In this document: positions 21,262 through 42,054 of the stretch, piece by piece
Layout of the letters: the number at the start of each line of letters is the position of its first letter
Numbering within the stretch: position 1 is the stretch's first letter
Assembly (NCBI RefSeq): GCF_000213175.1
Contig: NW_009799179.1
Coordinates: 9,639,470 to 9,703,469, forward strand
Direction: 5' to 3'
Origin: Neurospora tetrasperma FGSC 2508
Taxonomy: Eukaryota; Ascomycota; Sordariomycetes; Sordariales; Sordariaceae
Length of the DNA: 64,000 bases
Position numbers and translations under genes: made by a program
Notes under the pieces: model-generated
What the model was told of the DNA's origin: nothing
What the model saw: only the letters and a program-made list of their open reading frames with translations
Databases searched by the model: none

Positions 21262-24200
21262 TATCCAGATGTTGTTGTAAGGCCATTCGAAACATCAACT
21301 TATATAGGTAAAACTCATAACAGTTCGGCTTTTTCAAGAAGTTGCACTCCCCTCTGCCTATTTGGAGAACCATCATGTCTTGCTTCATAATGTCTCTCCT
21401 CGGAACTATCGGGCCTAGGGTCCCTCTTTTTCTTCCTTTTCCTTGTGCATCTGTGGTGCTAGAACTAGTGTACGAAATCCTGAATCTGAATGCTGTGGCA
21501 TACAACTTTAGAAAAGTTGTCTCACCCCACGTTCCAACTTCCTCGGAAGAATGTTCCTTGTCTTTTTGTGTTCATGTTCCGTGCTCTGACGCACTTACAC
21601 TTGAATTGGGGCTCAAGTCAGGTTATCTTGTTCTTCTTCTTTTTCTCTAGCTGGGCGCCAACCGAAAACGAGTTGATGACATTGACTGGTCTCGCCACCT
21701 TTGCTTCTAGCCCGTCTTGCTGAGAGTTCTGTGCCGCGAGCGGCGGCCGCCGCGTTTTCTGACCAAGCAAATGGGAGCCCAGCTGAAAAGACATGTTACA
21801 TACATGTTCAGCTCCCTTCGAAAGAAGCACTCACTGCATAGCCGTATCGGTACACGTATGACATGTGCTGAGAAGCAACTCGATGCTGCCATCACCGAAC
21901 TACTCATGTCTGTCCCGTTCACTATCCCGGGACGGGACGTATAGGATTCCAAGGGCGGGTATGTAAATCCGGCAAGGGCTACAATGTTGGCCATTGGCAC
22001 ACACCGGAAAGGCATCTATCTTTACGTAGGTAACCACGCACGCCATAGCTCTCGATGATAGACGTGGGGGTTACATCCCAACCTCTTTCACAACGGCCTT
22101 CTCACTGGTTCACGGTCTTAGTGAACCCGATACCGAGTGAAGATCTTTTAGTTCTCAGTAATTCCCTATCGTACGTTTTCTTTCCACGTTTTTAGAGTTT
22201 CTTGTTATCTGGCACTAGTGAAGCAATAATGGATTTTCCGGCATGTCTCGGGTTCCGAACTGCATCGTCCTGTCCGTGTCGTTAGTCGTCGCATAGATAG
22301 TCACATGTGTGTGTGTGTGTGTCTTTCGTGGGCCATTGGCCCTACGTATCCTGGCTTTGGCTTTAGTGTATGTAGAGGTCTGGAGAAAGAAGACGTAGAT
22401 CTATGGACGCAATCGCGCGGCTCGTTGAGGAAAGCTGTGGGTAGGATTGGATTAGCCTGCGCGGCTCGTTGCCGATCTCTACTGAACTCCAGGTCAAGAA
22501 CCAACGGAAACAAACTGAAGACGGCACTGGACCAACCGACTAACCGACCGATAATCCGAACGAGTGAGGCCATCATGCCGTATTTCCTGGCTGCACGCTT
22601 TTTGTATTTTCTGTTGTGCTCTCAGAACTTCAGCTAAGAGTTCCGGTTGTACGACAGCTGAGGCTGCGGGCTCGCTGAGACCGAGTAGTAGCAGCTACCT
22701 TGGGCCAGACTGCGCTGCCTGAGGATGGAGGGCTTGGTGAATATTGACAGTAGCTATCCCCAAGTAAATATGAGGCGGCATTGCCATCGGGTGAAGAGTA
22801 TGTGTGGCGTTGTGATTGTGCAGTTTGTAGCTCCATGGCTCAATCTCTGCCGCAGAAAGCGGCTTGCATGCAAATTGGACGGACGCCTTCGAGGAGGCGA
22901 CCCGGCACTTTTTGTGATGGAAGCCTACAGCGAACAATAAAGTGGTATGGGTGGAAGGCGTATCGCGGCCGACATGAGGCGCTTTCCCAAGACCCAAGTG
23001 CCGGCCGACTCTTTAAGGAGGATTTCTTGCTTTCAAGCGCAGAGCCTGACCGCTTTTCCACCACTTCCTTTTGTGCTTGTAGTGGATATGTTTCAAACCA
23101 GTTAAGACAACCCAGCAATGGACGAGCGGCGGCTGGTTCGGCGAGCGAAGGGGGTACACTAAATAGTTTGTGAATGGAGTGTTCTTGGCTTTCTTTTCGA
23201 TATCGGAATTTTGTGGTCCTCCTGGATTCCTGGTAGAAAATGAGAAGTTCGAGTACACGTGGTTTAGCGTCGCACCCGGACTCGCTCGACTAGGGCCGGA
23301 TCACCATTCCCCGGGCTTTAGGAGGTATCCGGTCGGTCAAGCTCTAGTGTATACTGCTTCCATGCCCCTGCTGTGTATTGTGATACGGATTCCTCTCTCG
23401 TGTTCGGTTGTGCACCACACAGCGAGGGAACCCCGAACATGAAGCTAGAGAAGCCAAGATTGTTGGAAGCATGCCCTGTCTGGCTATGTTGGTCTGCAGA
23501 TTTGTATAGTGTAGTAATAAACCCGCGCTGAACGGGCGAATAACCGATGAAGCTAACCGTTGTGTGTTTCTGGCAAAGTTTCTTTTTCGATAGCGCCGTC
23601 CCGTGAAATCGTAAGCGAACAGATCATTGCAGCGTTAGTGAGGATATAAAAGGAGTCTTGGAAGCTAGCTAGGGAGGGATCAGGAAAAGGGCCCGTTCTA
23701 TCGGGAATCGGAAGTCGTTCAATTTCCATGAGGTAGCAACGGGGATGAAGCGGGAGCGGGTCTCTTTTTCATTCCTCCCTGTCTGTGTTCGATGGATGGA
23801 ATGAACATGGAGGAGGTGTGACTTTGGTGGGGATTTTGTTGATTTCCAGTTCCTGTTGCCTGCTCCCCTGACCGGTGTCGATGACGTAGTGGTTAATCTT
23901 AGCGGTTGCTTAGCGGGCGCATCCTATCATCTTGTAGCGTCCGGGATGCTTCCCTTAGGTTCCTTCTGCCAAACGTTGTCCCGATCCAAGACAGCGCGTT
24001 GTTTCGAGAATCAACAAGCAAAGAGACGGTTTTTGTCGTTGGCAGATAGTAAGTATGGGGAAGAGTCAAAGTTGGATATGTTCCCCAGATCAGCATGTGC
24101 ATTTTCCATTGTGTCAATTCAGTTCCTGTTTTTCCAGCGGATGTCCCAGTACATTTCCAGGGACAACCTCGGTTCCATGTCTTGGGTATTTATGGGCGGA

Positions 24201-26622
24201 TATCCGTGGTGGATGTGGGTCTTTTTTTTTTGTTCAGATCGATGATCGAGAGGCCGGGAGTGGTTGTCAACTTCCCTTCCATTCAAAGCTCGCTGTTTCT
24301 AGGAACCCGATTTTGAAGCCGACAAATGCAACCCCAGACCGGACTGTTTGTTACGTTGCATACCTCACCCATTTCGGATGAACACGCGGATATCGGATGG
24401 CTCTTTTTTTATGATTTCATTTTGGAAACTTTTTCTCTTTTCTTTTTTTCTTTTTCCTTTTTTTTTTTGTTTTCTTGGGAAATCCACTTCAGAGAACCCC
24501 AATAAGAATTGGAAGAGAAGCAGAATCTGTTCGTCGACACACTGACAGCGCCCGGTGTTCTTGATCCGAAAGCTGGCTTGGCGGTTGCGCTTTGGGGCCC
24601 AAATCAGGTAATATCTACGCCTTGGCGTCCATGTCGGCCATACTAGAAGTGGATTAGAGGGCCCCTCTTGAAGCGGTCTTGGCACATGATGGGGATCCAC
24701 GCTTCAGCAGGGCATGCTTTTCCGCTGCTGAGAAGAGGTGAGGTGCAGCCCACAGCAGCCTCACATCTCGCAGCGTGGGTGAGGAATCCGTACAATACGC
24801 GGTAATTTATAATTCCCTTTACTGTGTAAATACTGGACCGGTGCTCGGAAAAACAGTGCTCATCTCGACAGTTTGCGAATAGGGGAGGAAGAGGTTCTGA
24901 AGAGACTGGAGAAACTGGAGATGGTTCGAGAAGGCCAATGCCCGGCTTGGATGACATGGTACCTTGGTTCGTCCGAATATTCTCAGCATCATAGTAACGG
25001 TCAGACTTAATTGCTCCTCACTTCTGAGGCAACAGGTTGGCCGTGCCTACTTATTTTTCTTCAAGCCATGCGGTGTTGTTAGAGGTACTGTACGTACAAG
25101 TCCGTGTCCACACCACACACAGGGAAAGCGCCTCCAGATTGTGATGTTGACGAAGGCAATCCCCACTGCGGGAGCGCGAGTCATAGTATTGATTGGAGGA
25201 TTGTTGTGCACATTCTGCATCCGTTGAATTGGAGATTGGGCAAGAACGACTGAATGACCATTAAAAAAAAGAATTGGCAAGAGCAACAAACTGAAGTGGA
25301 CGACGGGAAGTGGAGGTGGAGGGTTCCTTTTGCCGCTGTCCTCTTCCCTTCCTCTCGCTGCCTCTCACCCGACCTCTCAAGCTCTCCAGTCTCTTCAATC
25401 TCGAGACGCTTTGTGTTTCTTCTTGGTCTCTTCGTTTCGTTCTTTGCCTCACACCGAGTCGCAGACAGTTCGGTTGATACTACGGGTTGACGGAGCCTGG
25501 TTGACCTTGATTCTTTTACTTGTTCATTTCCCGAATCCTCCCTCACTTTTGTTGCTCAAGTTACATCAATACCACACTTTACCGTACATACTTACTTACC
25601 GAACATCACTTCCGTTGTTGTTACCACTCTCGGCTCCTGAAATCATACCACCACCACCACCAACCACTCCCAACACAACATCTACTATATACAAGGAACA
25701 ATCACAGGGCGGACTGTCTTCAGCGGCTAGCCTTTCCCCTCTACGGCTACGGCACTACATTCATACCTACCAAGCATTGGCATACCTCATTTCGCATTGC
25801 CCTGTCACTCCGTTATACTGATCGCTACCACCCCTTACCTTTGCTGTTACAGAACAAGAAAAGAGACACGCGAGAGACGACAGCACCCTTCCTTCACTTC
25901 GACACAGACACTAGGCTTTCACAAAGGGAAAGGAGTGGAAAAGAAAAGGTCAAGATATCCAACGGTACTTCGCCTCGGACCATTAGTACCGCCCGCCATC
26001 CAGTGTCTCAGCGAGCCTGTCTTAGGTCCCCGCCCACCCACTCATTATACACTACAGCCCGGTACCTTTTTTTTGCCCCTGGATTAAACAACTGGAAATC
26101 ATCCCACTGCCCGCCAATCACCAGCCATACCGCCCACACCTCTTACAACCAAAACTGGTCTACTGTGTATAGATAGGTACTCTCTACCGGCCAGAGACAG
26201 CCTGTCTCTCTCAACCAAGTACCAAACACCAACCGACCCCCTCAATCCCGCCCGTCACTGCTATCATCCATATCGCCCTGTGATCATACAATGTTCTAAG
26301 ACATAGCTGCAATTCAGACGGGCCTTTTCCCTGTTTGCTTGACTGCAACCACTATAGCTGCTAGAGTCCGGCAGAGGCGGCACCTAGTCTCACCAGTCAG
26401 AAGCCAACCAGGGGCAGTTCTAACCATATCCCTCCCCCTGTTACCTACCTGGTCCGGGTTCCAATCTCGAGGCTCCCCCGTCCCGTCTGACTGCCTGCTG
26501 GCTCTGTGCTGCTTGCTTGCTGCTTGCTGCTGCATTTTGCATCCGGCAGTATCCCAGCACCACCGCAGATTATCCTCATTCTGATAGTCTATACGGTACC
26601 CACGCCGCCAGCCCGTAGAGGT
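21262..26622. other. Five-kilobase gene-poor spacer
   Basis: No gene is supported. Open frames are short, mutually overlapping and without domains. It contains a (GT)n run at about 22303-22322, a long pyrimidine tract at 24421-24474 and a TATA-like element at about 23645. The last kilobase (25.6-26.6 kb) is C- and CT-rich and probably holds the promoter and a long 5' leader of the DUF1765 gene. Confidence 0.4.
22303..22322. repeat. (GT)n dinucleotide microsatellite
   Basis: About nine GT units in the 5-kb spacer upstream of the DUF1765 gene. Confidence 0.7.
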
Positions 26623-29600
26623 ATGGACATCGTGAGACCAGTACAGGGCAGCAGGGCCAAAGCGCTGCACGCTTTCGACTCTCCAAAGAGTCTCCAATCG
26701 CGAACCACGGCCGACCACGACGGTAACCAAGCCAGCAAGCCAAGCTCGCCCTTTAGCAGGGGCAAATCGCGGCTCAACCGGACGTCAATCACCAGCATCA
26801 CTCCGGCGCTCAGCTCCAGCGGAAACGACACACCGGTAGACCCAAAGCCGGAAGGCTTGCTGAAACTCGACATCCCCCGCACTGGCTTTGACACTGGGAT
26901 GACTGGGTCTGCGCAGATACTTACGAAGACGACCAAGTCGCCCACCAGTCCATCTGAGACCCATATCCACAGGCTGTCCACCCTCTTTACCTCCGGCCGC
27001 TGCAACTCTCTTTCCAGTCGCATCGACTTGCTCAACTCTCCCACCAGTCCCATCTCCCCCACGAGCGCTCCCCCAACCCTCCCCGACCTCAATGTTCCAC
27101 TTACACTAGACTTTGCTGCAGAGCTTGGACGGTCTTTTAGCATTGGCTCCAAGATCGAGCCTTTGCGTGGTGTGGCCTCGAAGGAAACAGTCGTTACAAT
27201 CAAGGACGCAGAGCCAGAGACACCGCCCGCTATTGCGCCCGTTGCGCCCGCTATCTTAACCGTCAGCACAACCGAGCTGACCACAGCGAAGACGACCACG
27301 ACCACGACCACGACGTCGACGGCCCCAATTATCCCTCCCAAGTCGCCAGCCCGAGAATCCCTTTCTCATAGGAACTCAATGATCGATCGTCGGCGATCAT
27401 GGATGCCTGGTTCGACCACGACTGTGATCTATGACGCCAAGGAGACCGCCGAGGACCGTCGCACCAGAAAACTGTCGAAGCCGAATCATGGTACCGGAAC
27501 GCAGGAGGCCGCGCTGGAGGATGTAAAGGAATTGCAGAGACCCAAGACGGCCAATGTAGAATCCTTTGCCGATTATGCGAGGCGCTCGTGGATCCCGTCT
27601 TCGAGGTCCCCGTCACTACCCCCCAAAACCCTCACAAAACAATCGCCAGTCGAGGGCGGGCACAGTGAAGGACGCAGGACGTCCAAAGTGGAAGGATTGC
27701 TCAGGCTTGGCAGTAAGAGGGATAAGTCCGATGGGGGTGTTAGTGGGAGCGCCACAGGGGCAGGTGGTGACGCAGATGCCAGCCGGCCACCAGAAAGCAG
27801 CAGCCGTAGTCGAGCTCTACATCGGGCAAGCAGCTTTGTGGCTCGGATAAAACAGCGACCCCAAAGTGTCTTGTTCTCCAGAAGCTTGTCAACTACCTCG
27901 ATATCAGCTTCATCTGTCATCAGCTCCAAATCAAGTGACCTTGACAGCAACGCGTCCTCCGGCATTGACACCAGCACTTCCGCGGCGAAGCCCGTTAATC
28001 AGTCCACTCCGACCACCACACCCGCTAAAAAATTGTTGCAAGCAAAGGATGCCAAACACGATGTTTCGAGCAGCAACAGCGACGCCCCATCCACAACGAG
28101 GAATTCGTCTCTGGACACCATTGTTACAGCAGCTACCTCCGAACACGCATCCCACTCAACCGCAGACACGAGCATCACAATGCCACACCCTACGTCCGGC
28201 GACCCGCTATGGTCGACCTTCCGAACGCTCGATAGCGAGTTTTCCAGATTCGTGGCCAAGAACTCGACCCCCATGCGCATGAACGTAGTACGATCGACGC
28301 TTGTACCTTTTCTCCGCAGCACGTCACACCACCCATCCAACACGAACACAAAGCTGCTCGCCCCCGAAGACTTTGAGCGCCGAGCAACGATCCTGAACAA
28401 ATGGTGGAACGGCCTTTTGGACATGTTGGACGCTGGGCAGTCCAGGCTGGATAGGAATGCTTTCGCCGCGTCCGCGGGCACCGGCCCTGTGACGCCCCCT
28501 CCTCCCACGTTGGGCACTAATCTACAGCCAGTCGCAGGCGTTGACAGACCGACGTTACTCGAAACCATTACTATACTCATGATGCGCCCAGAGTGGAGGT
28601 CCTGCACCAGCTCTTTTCAGCCGCTATCTCAACGTTCGCCAGAGGAGCGTGTGCGCGGCCGATCGTCAACACAGTCCACCGCAGACGAGGCCGAGTTGGC
28701 TGCCATTGACTTTGTCGCCCAATCCGCCGAGCATAATGTCCGGACCATGTTCGTCAACAGCCTTGCCAGGCAGATGGCTCTCGTAGTAGACAAGATGTGT
28801 CTACGACATGCGCCTCTTAGCTTGGTCAACTGGAGTGGCAAGGCATGCGCCTATGCCTTTTTCTTCGTTCCCGGGGTAGCGGACATTCTCGTGCGTCTTT
28901 GGCAATTGAATAGCGACCTTCTGCGCCGAACGTCTGACGAGTTGGGGCTTCCAAGGAGGAGCAAAGGCGAGAGTGAGGACCTCGTGGCGCTCTTCCCACC
29001 ACATCTTGGACAGTGGGGTTGGACGTCAGTCAAGACACTGGGCAACAAGTTGCGCATGGCAGCAAAGCCACCCGTCACCCTGACAAAGCCTGCCTGGCAC
29101 GGTTCCTGGGTCTCCAGATGGCGAGGAGGCGATACCGACTTGTTCTATATCTTCTGCAAGTACTTTCACATCCTTTGTGCTGACTTCATGCCGCAAGGCC
29201 TTCCTCTAGTTGAGAAGGCGCGTGCCCCCGGTTTCGTCCTGGTGCATGCTCAGCTTCTCTCGACCTTGGATGGCGCGATTCACCGTCAGGCCTCTATGGA
29301 CGCATTGCTAGGACCACCGATCGCCGACAGTCTCCATGGCACCGACGCGACCATGACTGGAGCCACTGGGCTCTCACTACCCAGCAATGTCTTGAAGGGG
29401 ATGGACGAGAACAGACTTGTTGCCCTGCTGAAGGACATGTTGTCGGGGAAGTCTGTGGTTGGATCCGAGATCAGGCATAATTTTGCCGAGTCATTCATGG
29501 CCGTTATGGTCGCCGCCACCAAGCGGACCTCCAAATATGACCATGCCGCCTGCTTCATGCTTTGCGACTTCCTCCAGGAGGCCCTCATGGCTTTCAACGC

Positions 29601-31215
29601 ATACCAGGATAACCAGAACAACAGCATCGCCATCCCTGATACTCCTAGCAGTTCACTCGTTAACTATATTGATTGGCCCTTTTGGTTCGAGGTTAGCAAG
29701 TTGATTATGGATTCCAACAACACCATGTCGGAGATTCGTATCATCTCATTCCTTTACTCAGTGTGGGATGCTATCGTTGCTGATCCGGTACGCAAGGAGC
29801 GACTGTGCTGTGAGTGGTTGTTGACGGAGGAGACCTTTGAAAGGTTTTTCAATCACTGGTGTCCCATGGTCCGCGCCTACTACATGCGTCTCCTGTGTTG
29901 GCGTGTTTGCAGGGACACTGGAAGTATCAATGAGCTGGACAAGTAAGTAATCCTTTGTTCCTCGCTGGTCTTTGTACTGGTGTGCTGACCATTACGTAGT
30001 AAAATCTTCCTGCTTGTTTCACAGCGATTGAGAGCCGTCTGGTCACACTATCTCTGGATGTGGCAGACTGCTGAAGCTGAGGGTCGTATGCCCCCTTCAA
30101 GAGCACCGTGTCTCCCAACACCCGGCAAGCGATTCCTGATCATCCGAAGCGAATTTCAGCCGGCGCAGACGCCCTTGTACCTTGGCTTTGACTCCTTCAC
30201 CACCTCCTTCCCAGGAATGGATGGCTCCTTCGACTACCAGTCCACCAGCAATGAAAGCAGGTCGAGCATCAGGGTCGAAGAGACTTCCAAGAAGAGATGG
30301 TCTCTTCTGGGCAAGGTTCTCTCTTTTACCGCTTCGCAGGCCCACCTACCTAATGGTGCCACAAACGGCAAGCGGACATGGGATGAAGAACTCGAGCAAG
30401 CTAGGCGCGAAACGGCTGCGGCCGCTGCAGCTCGGGCCGGTCCTCCTCCGCCTGGAAAGCAGAACTCCGCAATGAACGCCAAGCCGTCATCCGACTCGGG
30501 TTCATCAAGCGGATCTGCCCCTGTCTCTGATGCGGCCACCTTTGTGTTCCGGTTCGCTCTCACATGGCAAGGCACCGTCGGTCCCCAGCGCGACATGGTC
30601 CTGTACCGGCCTCGCCTTCCAGCTCCCGCTCATTCGAGGATTCTCAATTGCGCCGCCGTCTCCTCCGATGGACCTCTCAACCGCGAGGTCTACAGCAGCC
30701 CTGGCTCGCCTGTCATCAACTCTGGTCTCTCACCCTTCGCCCGTCGCTGCAGCGGACAATCAGAGACGGGCCTAATAAGCCACGTCCGCAACGCTCGTCC
30801 GCTCTCAAGCGAAGCCAGCTCAGAAAAAAACCCAAACCGCCGCCGCTCAACAGGCGGCAACGTTGCAATGTTCCACATTGGCGACTCGTCTGATGATGAA
30901 GGTCCGCTGGTTGATACTCGCTCTGCTGTAAGAATGCGAGACGGCAGCCCTTTTGCACGCGCGCGTTCGCCTCCTCCTACTGGGTTCGACAGCGAAGTCA
31001 ACCGTCTGCACCTGGCCGTCCGCGCTCAGAAGCCCGTAGGGATTTATGCCTCGGGCGCGGTATATACTGGCAGAGCGCTGGCGGAGTGGAGTTTGGTGGT
31101 GAGCGAGTGCAACAGCTTTGTGGAGCGGAGGAGGGGTGAGGGTGTTTTGGGGCTGAAGGATGTGGAGGTGCCGAACTTGGGGGTAGAGGGGATGGGGTTG
31201 AAGAGAGGGGGTTAA
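26623..31215 (+). CDS. Large DUF1765 (UPF0592) protein
   Basis: The family includes yeast YDL073W, described as a signalling scaffold partner of Hkr1, and fission-yeast relatives. Its biochemical role in filamentous fungi is unknown to me. The exons are 26623-29942 and 30000-31215, with a 57-nt intron (GTAAGT ... CGTAG), giving 1,511 aa. The join reads INELDNKIFLLVSQRL. Using the later CACAG acceptor would put a stop just after the junction, so the first acceptor is preferred. Residues 1-520 are Ser/Thr/Pro-rich and look disordered. About 525-1165 is helical and conserved in style, with LRAVWSHYLWMWQ and PGKRFLIIRSE near its end. The C-terminal 300 residues are again low-complexity, with many SP/TP sites. 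The frame is open upstream, but 26623 is the first ATG. No signal peptide or clear membrane span is seen. Confidence 0.82.
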
Positions 31216-33810
31216 AAGGCCCCCGAAAGGTACCATGATAGCTGTCGATACAGCGAACATGCGGTGGAAAAGCTGGCTGGAAGAAAGCCGGAATGACTTT
31301 TGGAATGACATTTCTCTCTGTGTTTTGGATTTGTCTGTTGTTGAGATACCCTCCCCCTTTTATCCCCTTTTAACGTGCATTTCTCAGCAATGACGGCACA
31401 CCTCATGGGGTTTGCCTGCATCATCATTAACATCATCATATCATCATCATCATCTATCACCATCATGTATCCACCTACCCGTCTGTCTCTACGACGTCAA
31501 CATATTCTCCTTATCACTCACCCAACAAGCAACAAACACTGGCGTTCACGGTCGACTTACATATCTCCTTGATCACCTAATTCGCTTCGTCATCACACGT
31601 TGACGCTTGCTCTGATTTTTCTTTATTTTCACCCTGCTGCATAGATCATACACGCAAAAGCTTCACGCATCCTTACATACTTGTTCATGTACACACGGTT
31701 GGGTTTCACAGCACACCGTTGGGGATTTTTGTGTGATATATACAAACACATAACACACATGTCATAGCTTTCTCAATTCTTCCGTTCATGGTTCCCGCAC
31801 GGCGCAGGGCTGGCTTTTTTTGGTTTTTGGTTTTGGCTTCTCGGTTGAAACTTGGCAAGTTTGGGTGGAGAGAGTTTTTTTTTCTTTGTTCATTTTTCTT
31901 TCTTAGGGGGTCGTAAGTGTGGCATGGGGTGACAGGGCGTTGTGATGCCCCTGGATTGGGTGCGGTGATTATAGGTGATTATAGAAGGAAAAGTACTGGA
32001 GGCATTGATTACACTGGTGGTAATATACTTCTTGAATAAACTTGAGCGTTGCTGCGGCGAAGATATTGTGCGTGCGTGCGTAGTGGTCGTGTGCTGTGGT
32101 TGTGACTGACCATTTGTCTAGGAGGGAGTGGCCTTTGTGAGGATTGCGAGTGTGTCGAGTACTAGAGATATTTAGGAGAAAGTGTCCAACGTTGTACAAG
32201 ATCTTATCCAAACAAACAATCTCGTATGATTGCCCGCCCATCACATTTGATTACCTCTTCCTCTCCATTATTACCCTTCTACTCTTTTATTCCGCTTCCT
32301 TTTCCCCTTATATAACTCCTCCTACCCAAATATTCCCCAAGAAGTAATCTTATTAACAACGCGGTAGTGACCACCAACACCTAACCATCACACAGAGGTA
32401 TACTCACAGCCTTGTAAGATCTCAACTACACTAATACTCACTCCTTTCTCCATTTCTGATTGTAACCCGGAGATCTCCTCCCTAATTCACTATCTTTTTT
32501 TCATTCTTTTATCTACTTTGATCTCCGCAAATTACTCGATATTTCTTCTTTCCGGTTCGATGAAAATTGAAGATGGCGATTCCCTCGATCCCACCTTATT
32601 TACCAGCAAATGGAGGAGGGTCGAACATCAGATTGCATAAGACCAGAAATGGAGTCCGCTTGCGGAGGGGCGGGGGGGCCCCGTTTGTGGAGAGGATGGG
32701 GAAGGGTGGGATCATCTCCTGGGTGGGAATGAGGTGAGGGGGAGGGGAGGTGAGATGGGGGTGAGTGATAAATGGGAGGAGGAGGACTGGAGGATACGAT
32801 AACTGAACGAAGACGACTGACGATACTACAACTTGGACCACCGAAAACATCCACTTGTTGACTGGCAACTGAGCTCACGATATACGAAGCTTGTGACCAT
32901 CTTGGGAGTAACAACATAACGACAGCGAGGCTTGGTTCCGTCCGACTTTGTTCATCATTGGATTTCTCGTTTGGAGAAAAACCTTGGCTTCGATATCATC
33001 GGTCACTACCACAAGGCACTTGCGAATCCAAACGACCTGGTGACGGGAGCTTTGCGATCACAGAGTCCGAGACATCCTTCTACTTTGCGACTTGTTGACG
33101 GTAACGGGAACGACAGCATAAGCAGCAGGAGCAACAGGAGCAACAGTGAATTTGGCACATTTCCCATGTACATCTTCATCGCCGCGTATCTCGGTACAGC
33201 TACTTCGAATATCAACAAACTGATTACAACACGCTACATGAGGATGGGCCTTCAAACGATATCAGCCTCGGAGACAGCAGCGATCTGAATTCACTTGATA
33301 GAAAATCACTCACGACGGAACCAACGGCAACCTTCAGTAACAAAAGAAAAGCAAGGTTCTGATAGAAGAAGTTGTCTGCTTTCATCAATACGTACCTCGA
33401 TTGAATCAACGGATCAGCTGCGGATGGATGGACGTTGACTGTCAAGGCACTCGCAACGAAGCTCCCAAGGTCAAGGTTTCCATCGCATCTTTGCGCAACT
33501 GTCTGGAGTATCACATCGATTCATTCCACTCCTTCTCGCCATCTCTTACAAGACTACAAGAAACCTTGAGAAAGAGAAAGAACAAAAACGACTCCTTTGA
33601 TCTCGACGTGTCACATTCACCACTGCTGCACTAACACTTATACGCAGCAAGGGAAATGCATTACAAACAGGGGGTAGACATAGATGCTTTGGCATATGCA
33701 GATAAGGATTTCCCTACCAAAATCTGCACTAACCGCCTAGACTAAGCAGGCACGCGCAAGCACCTGACGGCGCGTTTGGAGTGGGGCGGTGTGTGTTTTT
33801 GTTTCGCGCC
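31216..33810. other. Spacer between the DUF1765 gene and qde-3
   Basis: The first part is 3' UTR of the DUF1765 gene; the last kilobase is the promoter and leader of qde-3. A degenerate (ATC)n stretch lies at 31420-31475, T-rich tracts at 31816-31890 and a G-rich block at 32660-32770. No open frame carries a domain. Confidence 0.4.
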
Positions 33811-41002
<7,192 letters not shown>

Positions 41003-41246
41003 CATTTTATCGCATATCGCATTTATACAGTGTCTTATGGAAGGGAGGGGGAGGGGGAGGAAGTTAAGCTTCCGCAAGCTTGAACAGGCCAGACCAAAAT
41101 GGCCAAAGAGCTCAGCTCAAGCTTCATCGGCTGAAAGGGCTATCGAGCTTGACCCGAAAATATAGCGGGATTACAAGACACTTACTTATACCTAAAGGTA
41201 GTCGAAAGGGACGAGCCAAGTCTATGGTATTCACCAAGTGCGCAAC

Positions 41247-41399
41247 GTTGAGTTTTATCGTTCGTAGAGTGTTTTCGTCGTGGAGTTTTCATTCACTGCG
41301 GAGTTCTCATCATGAGTTTAATCGTGGAGTTTTCGTCGTGGAGTTCATTCATTGTGGAGTTTTCGTCGTGAACCTTTCGTTGTGCAATTTTCGTTGTAG
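41247..41399. repeat. Degenerate ~18-bp tandem repeat
   Basis: Several imperfect copies of a unit like GTGGAGTTTTCGTCGTG follow one another, with variants such as GTGCAATTTTCGTTGTAG and GCGGAGTTCTCATCATG. It starts about 245 bp after the qde-3 stop codon, possibly within the 3' UTR. Confidence 0.7.
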
Positions 41400-41886
41400 A
41401 TGTTAGTTCCGGACGATCAAAAGGGGAAGTGTTGAACGAAGAAGTCGAAAGGACAAGTCGAAAGGAATGATATGGCAATACCCAATACCCTTCAGAAAAA
41501 AACATCAATGACAACCCTTCAACCATAACACCAGCAAGCCAACACTCACGTACCTAGGGTAGGTACCTACCTGCCTACGTAGGAATGTCTTCCCCAAAGG
41601 TACCTCTATTCATGTTACGCTCCCTCCCATCGCTTGGCATCGCTTGGTACCTCTCTCTGCCTCTAGAAAATTGCCGACGACCTTCATGTTGGCATGGAAG
41701 TTAAGATGGTTTGAGAATGGAAGGGGATGAGAATGGAAGGGGATGCGGCTGAAGCGAGTGTAGAGGTAGTGAACAGGTAAGGTAAGGTAAGGTATTTTCA
41801 GGTGTAGTTTGATGTTGATAAGTAATTCGTGGAATGGTGAGCTGACTGGAGTTTGTGGGGTTGGGTGGGCTTTGAGGTAGTACGTT

Positions 41887-42054
41887 GATGGTGATGGTGA
41901 TGGTGATGGTGATGGTGATGGTGATGGTGATGGTGATGGTGATGGTGATGGTGATGGTGATGGTGATGGTGATGGTGATGGTGATGGTGATGGTGATGGT
42001 GATGGTGATGGTGATGGTGATGGTGATGGTGAGGGTGATGGTGATGGTGATGGT
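41887..42054. repeat. (GATGGT)28 hexanucleotide array
   Basis: Twenty-eight tandem hexamers. Twenty-four are perfect in a row, then one GAGGGT variant, then three perfect copies. The frame reading Met-Val dipeptides across it is a by-product. Confidence 0.97.

Noticed and set aside
22300-23450. Cluster of short plus-strand frames in the 5-kb spacer
   Set aside because: None has a domain, a good start or splice signals that link it to the next frame.
25520-26176. 218-codon plus-strand frame before the DUF1765 gene
   Set aside because: His/Thr/Tyr-rich, with no domain, in pyrimidine-rich leader-like DNA; not believable as a protein.
26506-26622. N-terminal extension of the DUF1765 protein
   Set aside because: The frame is open but has no ATG; it only looks like a hydrophobic leader because of repeated TGCTTGC sequence.
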